Positions 35,448 through 45,980 are shown, counted from the first letter of the stretch. The stretch: DNA of 58,500 nucleotides from Romboutsia sedimentorum (GCF_030131845.1 NZ_JASKYM010000014.1:1-58500); one strand, 5' to 3'. Notes: generated from the sequence alone by a model not told the origin. Program-made: numbers and translations.

Positions 35448-36806
35448 TTATTTTATACTTTGAGGAAAATTAAATATATTATATGGATCATACTTTTCTT
35501 TTACTTTTCTTAATCTACAAATATTTTTACCATAATAATCAAATTCATAGTTCATAAGTTGAATAAGAGGAAACTTTATATATGAGCCTTCTGTAATATC
35601 ATAAATATATTCAAAATTTCCAATACCCAATCAACATTTTCTTTCTTATATACATTATCTTCCCATATAGATTGTATTAGTAATATATAATTAGCATCCC
35701 TATAATAATATGCACTATCACAATTACCTATGTCTTTGACCTTTCCACCTAATCCATAAATGTTTACAGATGTTAAAATAGATCCTTTGTGTCTGTTTTG
35801 ATTAACGATATCTACTAAATTTGATATTTCTCTTGATTTATAATATCGATTTACAAATCTACCAGTTAATTTAAAATGTTCATACGGTGTATATCCGCTT
35901 GCTATTTTATTTACTACCTCTAGAAACAATTCATATTCTAAATATATTTTTGCTCCTTGTATATTATAAAACGGCTCTAAAAATTTTTGTGTTTCTTCTA
36001 TATTTTTATAGCTTATTCCTCTTGCATAAGCATAAACTCCATCATCTAGTGTATTATATAGCCCACCATTTAAATTTATATTTTCATCAACTTCATCAAT
36101 CCAAGTTTGCCAAGTATTTAAAAATTCATGTTGTATCTTTTTGCTAGCCTTTGGATAATATATTTGGACATAAGTTACCTTGTCTACTTTAGGTGGTAAT
36201 TTAAACTTCATAGATACTACAACACCAAAATCACCTCCCCCAGCACCTCTTAATGCCCAAAATAAGTCTATATTTATATTTTCATTAGCTTTTAATATAT
36301 TCCCTTTATAGTCAACTAACTCTAGCTCTAATAAAGAGTCACATCCAAGCCCAAACTTTCTAGATGAGTATCCCCATCCTCCTCCTAATGAATATCAACT
36401 TACACCTACTGTTGGGCATGTTCCTCCTGGAAATGGATACCCTTATTTGGATATATAATTATATAATTTGCTATTATTAATACCTCCACCTACTGTAACT
36501 GTATTTTCTATATAGTTAATGCACGCGTTATTTATTTTACTTATATCTATAACTACAACTTGATTTCCGGTTGAATAACCTTCATAATTATGACCACCAG
36601 ATCTTATTCTAATTGGTATAAAGTGTTTGTTTTGCATATAATATAGCTTCTACTACATCAGATGTTTTTTCACAATACACTATAGCTATAGGGTATTTTT
36701 GTATTGATCTGTTCCACTCTTGCCTAGCTTGTCCATATCCTATATCTTCTTGAGTTATAACTGTATTTTCTGAATTACAAAATACGATATTTTTCAATAT
36801 AATCAC
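35448..36806 (-). pseudogene. Decayed FAD-linked oxidoreductase (FAD_binding_4 + berberine-bridge BBE)
   Basis: The pieces line up as one protein of about 450 codons: start (36806, TTG after AAGGTG), RSGGHNYEGYS with the flavin-linking His, GTCPTVGVS with the flavin-linking Cys, LRGAGGGDFGVV, a middle domain, and the C-terminal BBE signature YDPYNIFNFPQSI. It is broken by two in-frame stops (TAA at 36443-36445, TGA at 36395-36397) and two frameshifts (near 36.62 kb and 35.6 kb). The TGA replaces a family Gly, so it is a nonsense mutation and not selenocysteine. Intact relatives oxidise sugars or other alcohols with bicovalent FAD. The gene is clearly non-functional. Confidence 0.88.
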
Positions 36807-36926
36807 CTTAAAAAAGTATTTTATTACCCTTTATAATATGTATTTTTTTATTAAAGTTCTTAATTCTCATATATTCAAGTTTATCTAATGTTATTTCATT
36901 CTTTCCTCCTTATAAATATAGCTTAC
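36807..36926 (-). other. Gap with an abortive start
   Basis: AAGGAGGAAAGA is followed by ATGAAATAA, an immediate stop; in another frame 30 codons (NEITLDKLEYMRIKNFN...) stay open to a stop at about 36.82 kb. This looks like the remnant of another frameshifted short gene. Confidence 0.3.
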
Positions 36927-36927
36927 T

Positions 36928-36963
36928 AAAAAAAGTTAGAATTTATAAAAAATCCTAACTTTT
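36928..36963 (-). terminator. Terminator after the 71-aa membrane gene
   Basis: Stem AAAAGTTAG/CTAACTTTT with a 14-base loop and a seven-T tract on the minus strand. Confidence 0.75.
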
Positions 36964-37022
36964 ATATAATGCGATTTATATTGTTTCAAAATATAACTTA
37001 TAATTATTCATTTTAACTATTA

Positions 37023-37238
37023 TTATTTAAGTTGCTTTCTTTGATTAAAGAAATCTCTATATGCTAGATATGCTGCTATTATTACTGCTATAGAAACTGA
37101 TGATAGTATAATGAACGTAACCATAATTTGAAATTTTATTGCAATAATAGGAGATATCCCAATATCTGTATTTTTAAATGAATATTTTATATTTTTCAAA
37201 CTAAGTATACTCAATCTTCTACCTATATGTATTCCCAT
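37023..37238 (-). CDS. Hypothetical small membrane protein, 71 aa
   Basis: One clear membrane helix (about 33-60, IMVTFIILSSVSIAVIIAAYLAY) after an amphipathic basic N-terminus and before a basic tail (FFNQRKQLK). The ATG lacks a clear ribosome binding site, so the start or the gene may be wrong, but a good terminator follows. It sits next to the selenorhodanese gene. It could be the remnant of a larger membrane protein. Confidence 0.4.
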   Translation of the reverse strand: MGIHIGRRLSILSLKNIKYSFKNTDIGISPIIAIKFQIMVTFIILSSVSIAVIIAAYLAYRDFFNQRKQLK

Positions 37239-37355
37239 TAATATTTTAATTTATATATATATGCATGATATATTGAATACTATCATATATTATAACTTAG
37301 TTTTTTTCAGTTGCAGTTTTTTCAACATTTATTGTAAGCTATTTTAAGTTTTAAT

Positions 37356-38297
37356 CTATTTTTCCATAAGAAGGCTAGAATCTCCCCCCCATTCGTATAT
37401 AGATCCTTCATAATTTTTAACATTTTCAAAGCCAACTGCTTTGAGGATCATAGCTGCATAGCCAGATCTAATACCCATAGTTCAGTATAATACAAAATCA
37501 TCTTCTGGTTTAACACCTAATGATGCCATAATTTTTTTGATTTCGTCTTTATCTTTTGGAGTTCCATCATCATTTAAAAGTTCTATCCACTGCATGTTTA
37601 TAGCACCCTTTATATGCCCACCTCTTGGCTCTCCTACTTTTTGAGAACCTTCATATTCACCTTTTGTTCTAACATCTATAATAACTTGTTTTCCTAAGTT
37701 TTCTTTTACATATTCTTTTGTAGCTATGTAACTCGTATCGTAATCCTTTAACTCTAACCCTTTAGTAGATGTTGCTTTGGATACTTTATCCGTAGTTTCG
37801 TACCCTAAATCTTGCCAGTAACTTAGTCCACCCGCTAACATTTTCACATTATCAAGCCCTGCAACTTTAGACTGCCATACAGCTCTTCCATCTGCGCCTG
37901 GACCTTTAAATACATCAGAATAAAATACTACTGTTTTGCTATTATCAATTCCTAATGATTCCATTTTATTTTGTAATTCAGCTTTGTCTAAAATAGTTCC
38001 CCACCCTGGATCTCCTATTTTATTTGATATGTCTGAAAAAGCATGAATTCCGATGTTAACAGCACCTGGTATATGTTTTTTTTGATATACATCAGGTTTA
38101 TTACAATCTAATAATATAATATCTTTACTACCTATAATTTTATTTAATTCCTGTGGTGTAATAAAATACTCTACATTTTTGTATTCACTTTCATTGAATT
38201 GTTCCTCATTGTTAATTTTTTTCGAATTGCATCCAACTAGTAGTATCGAAAGCATAAATGAAAATGTAAGCAATAATATACTAACTTTTTTTCTCAT
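37356..38297 (-). CDS. Lipoprotein rhodanese (thiosulfate sulfurtransferase), probable selenoprotein with Sec272
   Basis: Conventional reading stops at TGA 37482-37484 after 271 codons, exactly at the catalytic position. Read through, the frame gives VLY-U-TMGIRSGYAAMIL and 41 more residues to TAG at 37356, completing a normal two-domain rhodanese of 313 aa. The active loop of these enzymes is C-x-x-G-x-R; here the Cys codon is TGA. Residues 1-23 are a lipoprotein signal ending in LLVGC. The first rhodanese domain (about 48-160) has Asp in place of Cys (YSDVFKG), the usual inactive form. A SECIS-like hairpin follows the TGA. The family is known to include selenoproteins; a Cys-to-stop mutation is the alternative, but the conserved, uninterrupted tail argues against decay. 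It probably handles reactive sulfur outside the membrane. Confidence 0.78.
37446..37468 (-). promoter_or_regulatory. Candidate bacterial SECIS element
   Basis: On the minus strand, starting 13 bases after the TGA, GATCTGGCT pairs with AGCTATGATC (9 pairs including one G-U, one bulged T) around the tetraloop ATGC. The loop G is 25 bases from the TGA, within the spacing that SelB uses. An outer GGG/CTC pairing can extend it. Predicted by eye. Confidence 0.5.
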
Positions 38298-38460
38298 CTT
38301 TTCTCCTCTCTGATTTTTATAAGCGTAATTAGTACAAATGATACACGCATCATAAGATACTTAATTTTAAGATAATTTCAACAATTTAAATTATCCTTCA
38401 CTTTATCAGTTTACTACATTCGACATTTTTCTTAAAATAGTTTTTATCTATGTTTTAGCT

Positions 38461-38489
38461 ATGCAAAATAGATTTTATCTATTTTGCAT
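38461..38489. terminator. Perfect hairpin between 38497 gene and rhodanese promoter region
   Basis: ATGCAAAATAGAT/ATCTATTTTGCAT with loop TTT, eight bases after the stop of the 80-aa gene. The T-tract is poor, so termination strength is uncertain. Confidence 0.5.
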
Positions 38490-38496
38490 AACTTTC

Positions 38497-38739
38497 TTAT
38501 ATCTCAGATTTGATTAAAGTTGAAATAATAGGAAATATTATAATCAAAATTCCACCAAGCAAATATTTAATATCTGAAAAATCAAATATGTTGCCAATTA
38601 ATATTATAACAGTAGAAAATAAAAATGAAATAAGACATATTTTTTTTATAAAATTTTTATACCTATGATTACAAGCTTTGTATATCAGTCCTATTAAGTA
38701 AATTATCACTCCTGTTAAAAATATTAATATATCATTCAA
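38497..38739 (-). CDS. Hypothetical membrane protein, 80 aa
   Basis: Three hydrophobic segments (about 3-20, 32-50 and 57-76) separated by a basic loop (CNHRYKNFIKK). AAGGAGAG lies ten bases before the ATG. It is followed by a hairpin and preceded after 49 bases by the DUF3955 gene on the same strand, so the two small membrane proteins may be expressed together. No family recognised. Confidence 0.55.
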   Translation of the reverse strand: MNDILIFLTGVIIYLIGLIYKACNHRYKNFIKKICLISFLFSTVIILIGNIFDFSDIKYLLGGILIIIFPIISTLIKSEI

Positions 38740-38788
38740 CGCTAACTCTCCTTTTATTTTTTAAAATAGTTATTTTTAATGCAACATT

Positions 38789-39004
38789 TTATTTACTAGG
38801 TTGTTTAGACTTAATATAAAACGATATTAATCTACCTATAACTCCAACTATGCCTATAGCGAAAAACATACACGCAATTGGTATTAAGAAAAACGGTTCA
38901 TCAAGAGTTCCATTAGGTAAAACTTTACTTCCTATAATATTAAACGATATAAAACATCCTAACCCTATAACAAATGGTATTAAATTCAAAGCATATTTTT
39001 TCAT
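38789..39004 (-). CDS. DUF3955-like small membrane protein, 71 aa
   Basis: Two membrane helices (about 5-25 and 42-64) joined by NIIGSKVLPNGTLDEPFFLIP. The pattern of a short N-terminal Lys pair, I-G-S-x-V-x-x-x-G-T-L-x-E-P-F-F-L-I-P and a second helix is what I remember of DUF3955 proteins; no function is known for them. GGAGG precedes the ATG. Confidence 0.6.
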   Translation of the reverse strand: MKKYALNLIPFVIGLGCFISFNIIGSKVLPNGTLDEPFFLIPIACMFFAIGIVGVIGRLISFYIKSKQPSK

Positions 39005-39212
39005 TTCTTCACCTCCATAATTTCTAATTTCTTTAGTTAAATTATAATACAGAATATTTTTTTAGTCAATAACTTTTTATTGTTTCTCAATATATTTTTA
39101 TTGATTAAACCTTTTATACCTACTTAAAATATACTTAATTCTATAATAACATCCTTTAAAATCAATATAATTTAGAACTTTAATTTCAAAAATAAATTTC
39201 ATTATATAAATG

Positions 39213-39252
39213 AAAGACGATAATTATTTTATTAAAAATAATTATCGTCTTT
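39213..39252. terminator. Terminator of the G3P-dehydrogenase operon
   Basis: An 18-bp perfect stem AAAGACGATAATTATTTT around ATTA, followed by T-rich sequence on both strands; 10 bases after the DUF1667 gene. Confidence 0.75.
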
Positions 39253-39262
39253 TATTTATATT

Positions 39263-39625
39263 CTATATATTAAACTTTTCTACACTCTTTGAACTAAGTA
39301 TATTTACACCAGTATTTAAGACATTCTCTATTATTATATCCCCAACATTTATAGGTGCACTGACCTTTATGTTATCTAATTCTTCCATTATCTCAAATAT
39401 CATTCCTTTAGGAACTGAATCACTAGTTTTGACTGGAAGTAAGTTTAAGTATGAGTCAGCAAGTTTAACAGTAGTCGTTATAACTCTTTTAGGATTTGTT
39501 AATTCTTCTACTCCATATTTTTCTCCTCTTTTACAAGTGTTACCTTCTACTTTATATCCATCATCTATTTTAGTTACCACCAATGGACATCCCATTGGAC
39601 AAACTATGCAAGTAATATTTTCCAT
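39263..39625 (-). CDS. DUF1667 Cys-rich protein, third subunit of the G3P-dehydrogenase-type complex
   Basis: 120 aa. The N-terminus MENITCIVCPMGCPL has a C-x2-C-x3-C cluster with a further Cys in GNTCKRGEKYG, a layout like the Fe-S binding start of molybdopterin oxidoreductases; DUF1667 proteins accompany GlpA-like dehydrogenases in clostridia. It follows the flavoprotein by two bases. It probably carries an Fe-S centre that passes electrons from the FAD subunits; not shown for this species. Confidence 0.8.
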   Translation of the reverse strand: MENITCIVCPMGCPLVVTKIDDGYKVEGNTCKRGEKYGVEELTNPKRVITTTVKLADSYLNLLPVKTSDSVPKGMIFEIMEELDNIKVSAPINVGDIIIENVLNTGVNILSSKSVEKFNI

Positions 39626-39627
39626 AT

Positions 39628-40872
39628 TTAAACCTCCTCAACACTTACAGTTATATTTCCTGTAATATCTTTAAATAAATCTTTACCTATTTTTATATTT
39701 TCCATTTCAGATGGTATCATATGAAGCCTTTTCTTTTCTAATATAACTTTATCATCGCTTCTTACAACTAATTTTTTATTTTTGTAAATAGCTCTAACTC
39801 TCATAAATAGATTTATATCTTCTTCACACTTTGTATCTATGTTTTGAGGAACTATATATGAAATTCCATCATTTGCGATTGTACTTACTGTATCATTTTG
39901 TATTAATTTATTTAAAGAATAAAGTGCAGCATTTTTCCCTGCTATTCTACTTTCCTTTGTAACAAAGTCTACTAAATCATGTACATGAACAACATTTCCA
40001 CAAGCAAACACTCCATCTATATTAGTTATCATTGAGTTATTAACTATTGGTCCACTAGTCTTAACATCTAGCTTAACACCCGCTTCAACACTTAGTTCAT
40101 TTTCAGGTATAAGGCCTACTGATAAAAGTATACTATCACATTTTATAAATTCTTCTGTTCCCTCTATTGGTCTTCTGTTTTCATCAAGTTTCGAAAGAGT
40201 AACACCTTCAACCCTTTGCTTTCCATGTATATAGCTTATACCAGTACTTAGCATTAATGGTATGCTAAAATCATTTAAACATTGTACTATATTTCTAGTT
40301 AATCCACTTGAATGAGGGTTAACTTCAACTACCGCTTTAACTTTAGCACCTTCTAGAGTCATACGTCTAGCCATTATAAGCCCAATATCACCAGAACCAT
40401 ATATGACTACTTCTTTCCCTACCATATAACCTTCCATATTACTAAGCCTTTGAGCTGCACCTGCATTATACACTCCACCAGGTCTGTATCCTGGTATATC
40501 TATCGCACCTCTCGTTCTTTCTCTACATCCCATTGCTAAAACTATCGCATCGGCTTTTATATTTATTAAGCCATCTTCTCCTAGAGCTTCTATAGTTTTG
40601 TCTTCACTTATATTAAGTACCATAGTATTTAGCATATAATCTATATTTTCTTTTTTTACCATTTCAATAAATCTATGAGCATACTCAGGACCTGTTAGTT
40701 CCTCTTTAAATTCATGTAATCCAAATCCATTGTGAATACATTGGTTTAATATTCCACCTAATTCTCTATCTCTTTCTATTATAAGTATATCTTTTGCACC
40801 ATTTTTTTTAGCTTCTACTGCTGCTCCAAGACCTGCAGGTCCTCCTCCTACTACTACTACATTATATTTCAA
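39628..40872 (-). CDS. NAD(P)/FAD-dependent oxidoreductase, second subunit of the G3P-dehydrogenase-type complex
   Basis: 414 aa. VVVGGGPAGLGAAVEAKKNG is the N-terminal FAD site, VIYGSGDIGLIMARRM the NAD site, and VFACGNVVHVHDLVDFV the second FAD contact near residue 300. It lacks the CxxxxC redox disulfide of thioredoxin reductases. It overlaps the upstream dehydrogenase gene by 11 bases and is followed by DUF1667. By context it links glycerol-3-phosphate oxidation to NAD or an electron carrier. Confidence 0.82.
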   Translation of the reverse strand: MKYNVVVVGGGPAGLGAAVEAKKNGAKDILIIERDRELGGILNQCIHNGFGLHEFKEELTGPEYAHRFIEMVKKENIDYMLNTMVLNISEDKTIEALGEDGLINIKADAIVLAMGCRERTRGAIDIPGYRPGGVYNAGAAQRLSNMEGYMVGKEVVIYGSGDIGLIMARRMTLEGAKVKAVVEVNPHSSGLTRNIVQCLNDFSIPLMLSTGISYIHGKQRVEGVTLSKLDENRRPIEGTEEFIKCDSILLSVGLIPENELSVEAGVKLDVKTSGPIVNNSMITNIDGVFACGNVVHVHDLVDFVTKESRIAGKNAALYSLNKLIQNDTVSTIANDGISYIVPQNIDTKCEEDINLFMRVRAIYKNKKLVVRSDDKVILEKKRLHMIPSEMENIKIGKDLFKDITGNITVSVEEV

Positions 40873-42322
40873 CTAACTCACCCCTTAACTCTTTTACTTT
40901 TCCTACTACCATATTTGATTTTTCGTAATCTTTTAATACATCTTCTACACTCATATTCAACTCTCGTGCTATTATTTCTATTACTTTAGGTCCGCAAAAT
41001 CCACCTTGACATCTTCCCATACCTGGTCTAACTCTTCTTTTTACTCCATCTACAGTTCTAGCCCCACAAGTAGAATTTATTGCATCTATTATTTCAGCTT
41101 CTGTAATGCTTTCACATCTACATACTATTTTTCCGTAATTTTTATTATTTTTTATCATTGCATTTTTTTCTTCATTGTTCATTTTTACAAATGATTTATT
41201 TTTATTTCTTATTGGATTAAAGTTTGTTTTTTCTACTAGGATTAATCCTTCATTTTGTAGTAATTCTACTACATACTTTGCAACACCTGGTGCTGATGCA
41301 AGTCCTGGTGATTCTATACCACCTACATTTATAAAGTTTTTACACTTATCTGATGCAAATATGCAAAAATCTCCAGTATTAGGAGTTGCTCTAACTCCTC
41401 CAAACGATGTTATTGTTTTTCTAAAATCTATATTTTCTATACTTTTCTTTGAGTTTTCTACGATTTCATTTATACCGTCTCTAGTTGTAGTTATATCCTC
41501 AGCATTATCAACTACTGTAGCATTCGGTCCGACTAATAAATTTCCATGAACAGTTTTTGTAACTAACACACCTTTTCCTTTTTCTGTTGGACATTGGAAT
41601 ATTACATGGTTTACCATTTTACCTTCACTTTTATCTAACACTTTATACTCACCTTTTCTAGGTATTATAAAGTATTCATCCCCACCTATCATGTTGTTTA
41701 TTTTATCAGCATAAACACCAGCTGCATTTATAACATATTTTGATTTAATATTTTCTTTATTTAAAAGTTTTATATCAAAATAATTATCTATTTTTTCAAT
41801 TCCTATAACTTTTGATTGTACTTGAAGCTCTGCCCCATTTTCTATTGCATTTTCCATAAGAGCTACATTTAAATTAAATGGACAAACAATCCCTGCTACC
41901 TCACATAAAAGAGCACTAATGACATTTTTATTAACATTCGGTTCTATTTCTATTACTTCTTCTCTATTTAATATTTTAAGTCCATCTACATTATTTCTTA
42001 TTCCTCTTTCATAAAGATCTTTTATATGTTTTTCGTCTTCTTCATTAAAAGCTAATACTAAAGAACCATTTTGTTTAAATTCTACATTTAAATCTTCACA
42101 AAGTTTAGGATACAATTTATTTCCTACTACATTTAGTTTTGCTTTTAAACTACCTTCTTTAGCATCAAATCCTCCATGCACTATAGCACTATTCGCTTTA
42201 GTTGTACCTTGACATACCTCAACTCCCTTTTCAAGGACTATAGTTTTTAAATTATATTTTGATAGTTCACGAGCTATAGCGCTTCCGCTAATTCCAGCTC
42301 CTATTATTGCTATATCATACAT
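40862..42322 (-). CDS. Glycerol-3-phosphate dehydrogenase-type FAD protein with BFD-like Fe-S domain
   Basis: 486 aa. Residues 1-360 are a DAO-family flavoprotein (IAIIGAGISGSAIARELSKY; a late FINVGGIESPGLASAP). Residues about 400-465 are a Fer2_BFD domain with Cys in CRCESIT and GRCQGGFCGP, as in GlpA of anaerobic G3P dehydrogenase. L-2-hydroxyglutarate oxidase-like activity is an alternative, but the GlpP-type leader, glpK and glpF next door make G3P the likely substrate. GGAGG precedes the ATG. Confidence 0.85.
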   Translation of the reverse strand: MYDIAIIGAGISGSAIARELSKYNLKTIVLEKGVEVCQGTTKANSAIVHGGFDAKEGSLKAKLNVVGNKLYPKLCEDLNVEFKQNGSLVLAFNEEDEKHIKDLYERGIRNNVDGLKILNREEVIEIEPNVNKNVISALLCEVAGIVCPFNLNVALMENAIENGAELQVQSKVIGIEKIDNYFDIKLLNKENIKSKYVINAAGVYADKINNMIGGDEYFIIPRKGEYKVLDKSEGKMVNHVIFQCPTEKGKGVLVTKTVHGNLLVGPNATVVDNAEDITTTRDGINEIVENSKKSIENIDFRKTITSFGGVRATPNTGDFCIFASDKCKNFINVGGIESPGLASAPGVAKYVVELLQNEGLILVEKTNFNPIRNKNKSFVKMNNEEKNAMIKNNKNYGKIVCRCESITEAEIIDAINSTCGARTVDGVKRRVRPGMGRCQGGFCGPKVIEIIARELNMSVEDVLKDYEKSNMVVGKVKELRGELVEI

Positions 42323-42351
42323 ATTTTTGCCTCCATATTTTCATTTTTGGT

Positions 42352-42412
42352 AAAAAAATAGAGAGACCCCCCTATACATTGTATAGAAGGCTCTCTCATC
42401 TCTTAGCCATAA
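42352..42412 (-). promoter_or_regulatory. GlpP-type antitermination leader of the G3P-dehydrogenase operon
   Basis: On the minus strand ATGGCTAAGAGATGAGAGAG leads into a terminator hairpin (GAGAGAGCC...GGTCTCTC, TATACAA/TTGTATA-like inner stem) followed by TATTTTTTT. The same GGCTA-AGAG element occurs before glpF. In Bacillus, GlpP bound to glycerol-3-phosphate prevents termination at such leaders. Confidence 0.75.
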
Positions 42413-42480
42413 ATATTTTAATCCACTAATATTTATATTAAATATTAACATTAGTGAAAACCTTTTCTTATTATATACTC

Positions 42481-42509
42481 ATTTTATCTCATTTGTCACT
42501 TTTTGTCAA
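42481..42509 (-). promoter_or_regulatory. Sigma-A promoter of the G3P-dehydrogenase operon
   Basis: TTGACA, 17 bases, TAAAAT on the minus strand, in the 205-base gap after glpK. A second hairpin (about 42423-42456) lies between it and the terminator. Confidence 0.8.
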
Positions 42510-42527
42510 TATATTTATAGATTATTT

Positions 42528-44087
<1,560 letters not shown>

Positions 44088-44140
44088 TTATTTTAATATC
44101 TTAACATTTATATTATTATTTTACAATTAATGATGCCATA

Positions 44141-44938
44141 TTATTTTACTTCTTCTAATGATTCTTCTTCATCCATATATTTTTTAACACCTTTGTCAAA
44201 TACGAATCCTGCTATTACTGCTCCTATTATTGGTCCAACTATTGGTACCCAAAAATACATGTTAGGTCCTAGCGCATCGCTTCCCCAACCTGCTATTACT
44301 GCAAATAATTTAGGTCCTAAATCTCTCGCTGGATTCATTGCAAATCCTGTTAATACTCCAAAACTTCCTCCTAGTATAGCTATTGTTAAACCGATCATAA
44401 CTGGTGCTAAATTTGCATGAGGTCTGTTAGAATTTTTTGCATCTCCTACGGCAAGAATTACCATAACTAAAAACATAGTTATAAGTATTTCTACGAATAA
44501 TGCCTCTATTGAACTTAATGCTGCATTTGGATATGTTGAAAATATTCCAGCAGTAGCAAGACCATCAGAACTTGCTCTTACTATATTATTAGTGCTTTCA
44601 AAAGATATAAATAAATTTTTAAATAAGAAGTAAACTGTAGCTGCTCCTACAAAGCAACCTAATACTTGAGATACTATATACGGTAACACTTTTTTCTTTG
44701 GAAAATCTCTGTGTACCATTAAAGCTATTGTAACAGCTGGATTTATATGAGTTCCTGATACCGCTCCTGTTATGTATATTGCCATTGTTACAGCTAATCC
44801 CCATATAATACCTATTTCCCATTGTGAAATACTTGCACCACTTAATACCATAGATGCTACTGCTCCACACCCTATAAATATTAATATCCATGATCCAATA
44901 AACTCAGATATACATTCGCCTACTAATGTTTTTTTCAA
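44141..44938 (-). CDS. glpF: Glycerol uptake facilitator (aquaglyceroporin)
   Basis: 265 aa MIP channel with six membrane helices and two NPA half-helices, HINPAVT and FAMNPARD; the Asp after the second NPA-Arg is typical of glycerol rather than water channels. The extended C-terminus is charged. TTG start with AAGGAGGAATTTAGG upstream. First gene of glpF-glpK. Expression is predicted to need GlpP (leader at 44982-45036) and to be catabolite-repressed. Confidence 0.95.
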   Translation of the reverse strand: MKKTLVGECISEFIGSWILIFIGCGAVASMVLSGASISQWEIGIIWGLAVTMAIYITGAVSGTHINPAVTIALMVHRDFPKKKVLPYIVSQVLGCFVGAATVYFLFKNLFISFESTNNIVRASSDGLATAGIFSTYPNAALSSIEALFVEILITMFLVMVILAVGDAKNSNRPHANLAPVMIGLTIAILGGSFGVLTGFAMNPARDLGPKLFAVIAGWGSDALGPNMYFWVPIVGPIIGAVIAGFVFDKGVKKYMDEEESLEEVK

Positions 44939-44981
44939 CCTAAATTCCTCCTTATATTTTTAGCCAATCTTAATATTTCAA

Positions 44982-45036
44982 AAAAAACAGAGAGTTCCTA
45001 TAGTTATAAACTATAGGCTCTCTCTTCTCTAGCCTA
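44982..45036 (-). promoter_or_regulatory. GlpP-type antitermination leader of glpFK
   Basis: On the minus strand TTAGGCTAGAGAAGAGAGAG precedes a terminator stem AGAGAGCCTATAGTT/AACTATAGGAACTCTCT and an eight-T tract. The GGCTA(A/G)AGA...GAGAG core matches the leader at 42352-42412. Confidence 0.78.
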
Positions 45037-45052
45037 ATATTAAGTTAACTAA

Positions 45053-45081
45053 ATGGTATCATGAAAACATTTTCCAGTCAA
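45053..45081 (-). promoter_or_regulatory. glpFK promoter with overlapping cre-like site
   Basis: TTGACT, 17 bases, TACCAT on the minus strand. The spacer is GGAAAATGTTTTCA, agreeing with the CcpA cre consensus at about 12 of 14 positions, so CcpA binding would block this promoter. Confidence 0.7.
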
Positions 45082-45160
45082 TAAAATAGTTCGTTTGATA
45101 TTTAATAAACAAAATCTTTATAATATTCAAGCTAATTCATATTTTTTTGTTATAATAGTC

Positions 45161-45712
45161 TTACCACATATCAATATCTGTAGTTGATATAGCCATTGCT
45201 CCAACTGATAAAACATTTATTATTTCTTCTTTTTTATCTATAAGACCACCACAAATTATCGGTATATTAGGATAAGTTTTATTCATCTTTTTTATTACTT
45301 TAGGTAATATACCTGGCATTATTTCGATTGCCTGAGGCTTCACTTTCCTTAAGCTTTCTATAGCATTTTCAAGAGACATCGAATCTATAAAGAAAAACCT
45401 TTGAATTACTTTTAGGTCTAGTTCTATTGCTCTTTTTACAATATTATTTTTAGTAGTTATTATTCCATCTAAATGTAATTCTCTTTTTATATAATCTACA
45501 ATTACAGGGCTTGAAGATATACCTTGTATCATATCAATATGGACAAAGACTTTTTTATCATGCTTATGTAAAAAGTCTATTCTTTTTTTTAGTGTAAGTA
45601 TATCTCCGTTTAATAAAAATACAATATCACAATCTGATTTGGCAACTTCTCTAAGATTCTCATCATCCTTAATTGCACCGATTATAGGGTTTATCTCTAA
45701 TAATTCTTTCAT
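45161..45712 (-). CDS. glpP: Glycerol uptake operon antiterminator GlpP
   Basis: 183 aa, a TIM-barrel-like RNA-binding antiterminator. NPIIGAIKDDENLREV at the start and IEIMPGILPKVIKKM plus IPIICGGLI with the phosphate-binding segment SVGAMAIST near the end are the family signature. It binds glycerol-3-phosphate and leader mRNAs of glp operons. The first in-frame ATG (45724) is part of the GGAGG site, so the start is the ATG at 45712. Its own leader carries a terminator, suggesting autoregulation. Confidence 0.92.
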   Translation of the reverse strand: MKELLEINPIIGAIKDDENLREVAKSDCDIVFLLNGDILTLKKRIDFLHKHDKKVFVHIDMIQGISSSPVIVDYIKRELHLDGIITTKNNIVKRAIELDLKVIQRFFFIDSMSLENAIESLRKVKPQAIEIMPGILPKVIKKMNKTYPNIPIICGGLIDKKEEIINVLSVGAMAISTTDIDMW

Positions 45713-45743
45713 ACTAACCTCCATATATTTGCTTTATTTTTAT

Positions 45744-45787
45744 ATAAAAAAAACTTACACTACTCAGTGTAAGCAAATCCTAGCCAT
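45744..45787 (-). promoter_or_regulatory. Leader terminator of glpP (putative GlpP autoregulation)
   Basis: On the minus strand GATGGCTAGGATTTG is followed by an 8-bp stem CTTACACT/AGTGTAAG (loop GAGT) and eight T. It shares the ATGGCTA core with the other two leaders but lacks their GAGAGAG block. Confidence 0.6.
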
Positions 45788-45837
45788 CTTGTGTTTATCT
45801 TGCTAACTCCCTTGAGTCGAGCTCATTTAACATTTTG

Positions 45838-45866
45838 ATTATAATGTTAAATACAACATTTGTCAA
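45838..45866 (-). promoter_or_regulatory. Sigma-A promoter of glpP
   Basis: A consensus match: TTGACA, 17 bases, TATAAT on the minus strand, about 45 bases upstream of the leader terminator region. Confidence 0.85.
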
Positions 45867-45980
45867 TATTGTTTGGTGTTGTGACTTTTAACCAACTGTA
45901 TATTTAATCATAAATACACAATATTTTGTTATTATTTTATCTATATTTATCAATTTTCTATATTTATATATAGAGATTAC

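Noticed and set aside
36395-36397. In-frame TGA in the flavoprotein as a second selenocysteine codon
   Set aside because: The family residue at this place is Gly, not Cys, and the gene carries another stop and two frameshifts; it is a nonsense mutation.
45775-45835. Additional riboswitch in the glpP leader (GAGCTCGACTCAAGGGAGTTAGC)
   Set aside because: Does not fit any aptamer consensus I know; the terminator and GGCTA element are better explained by GlpP.
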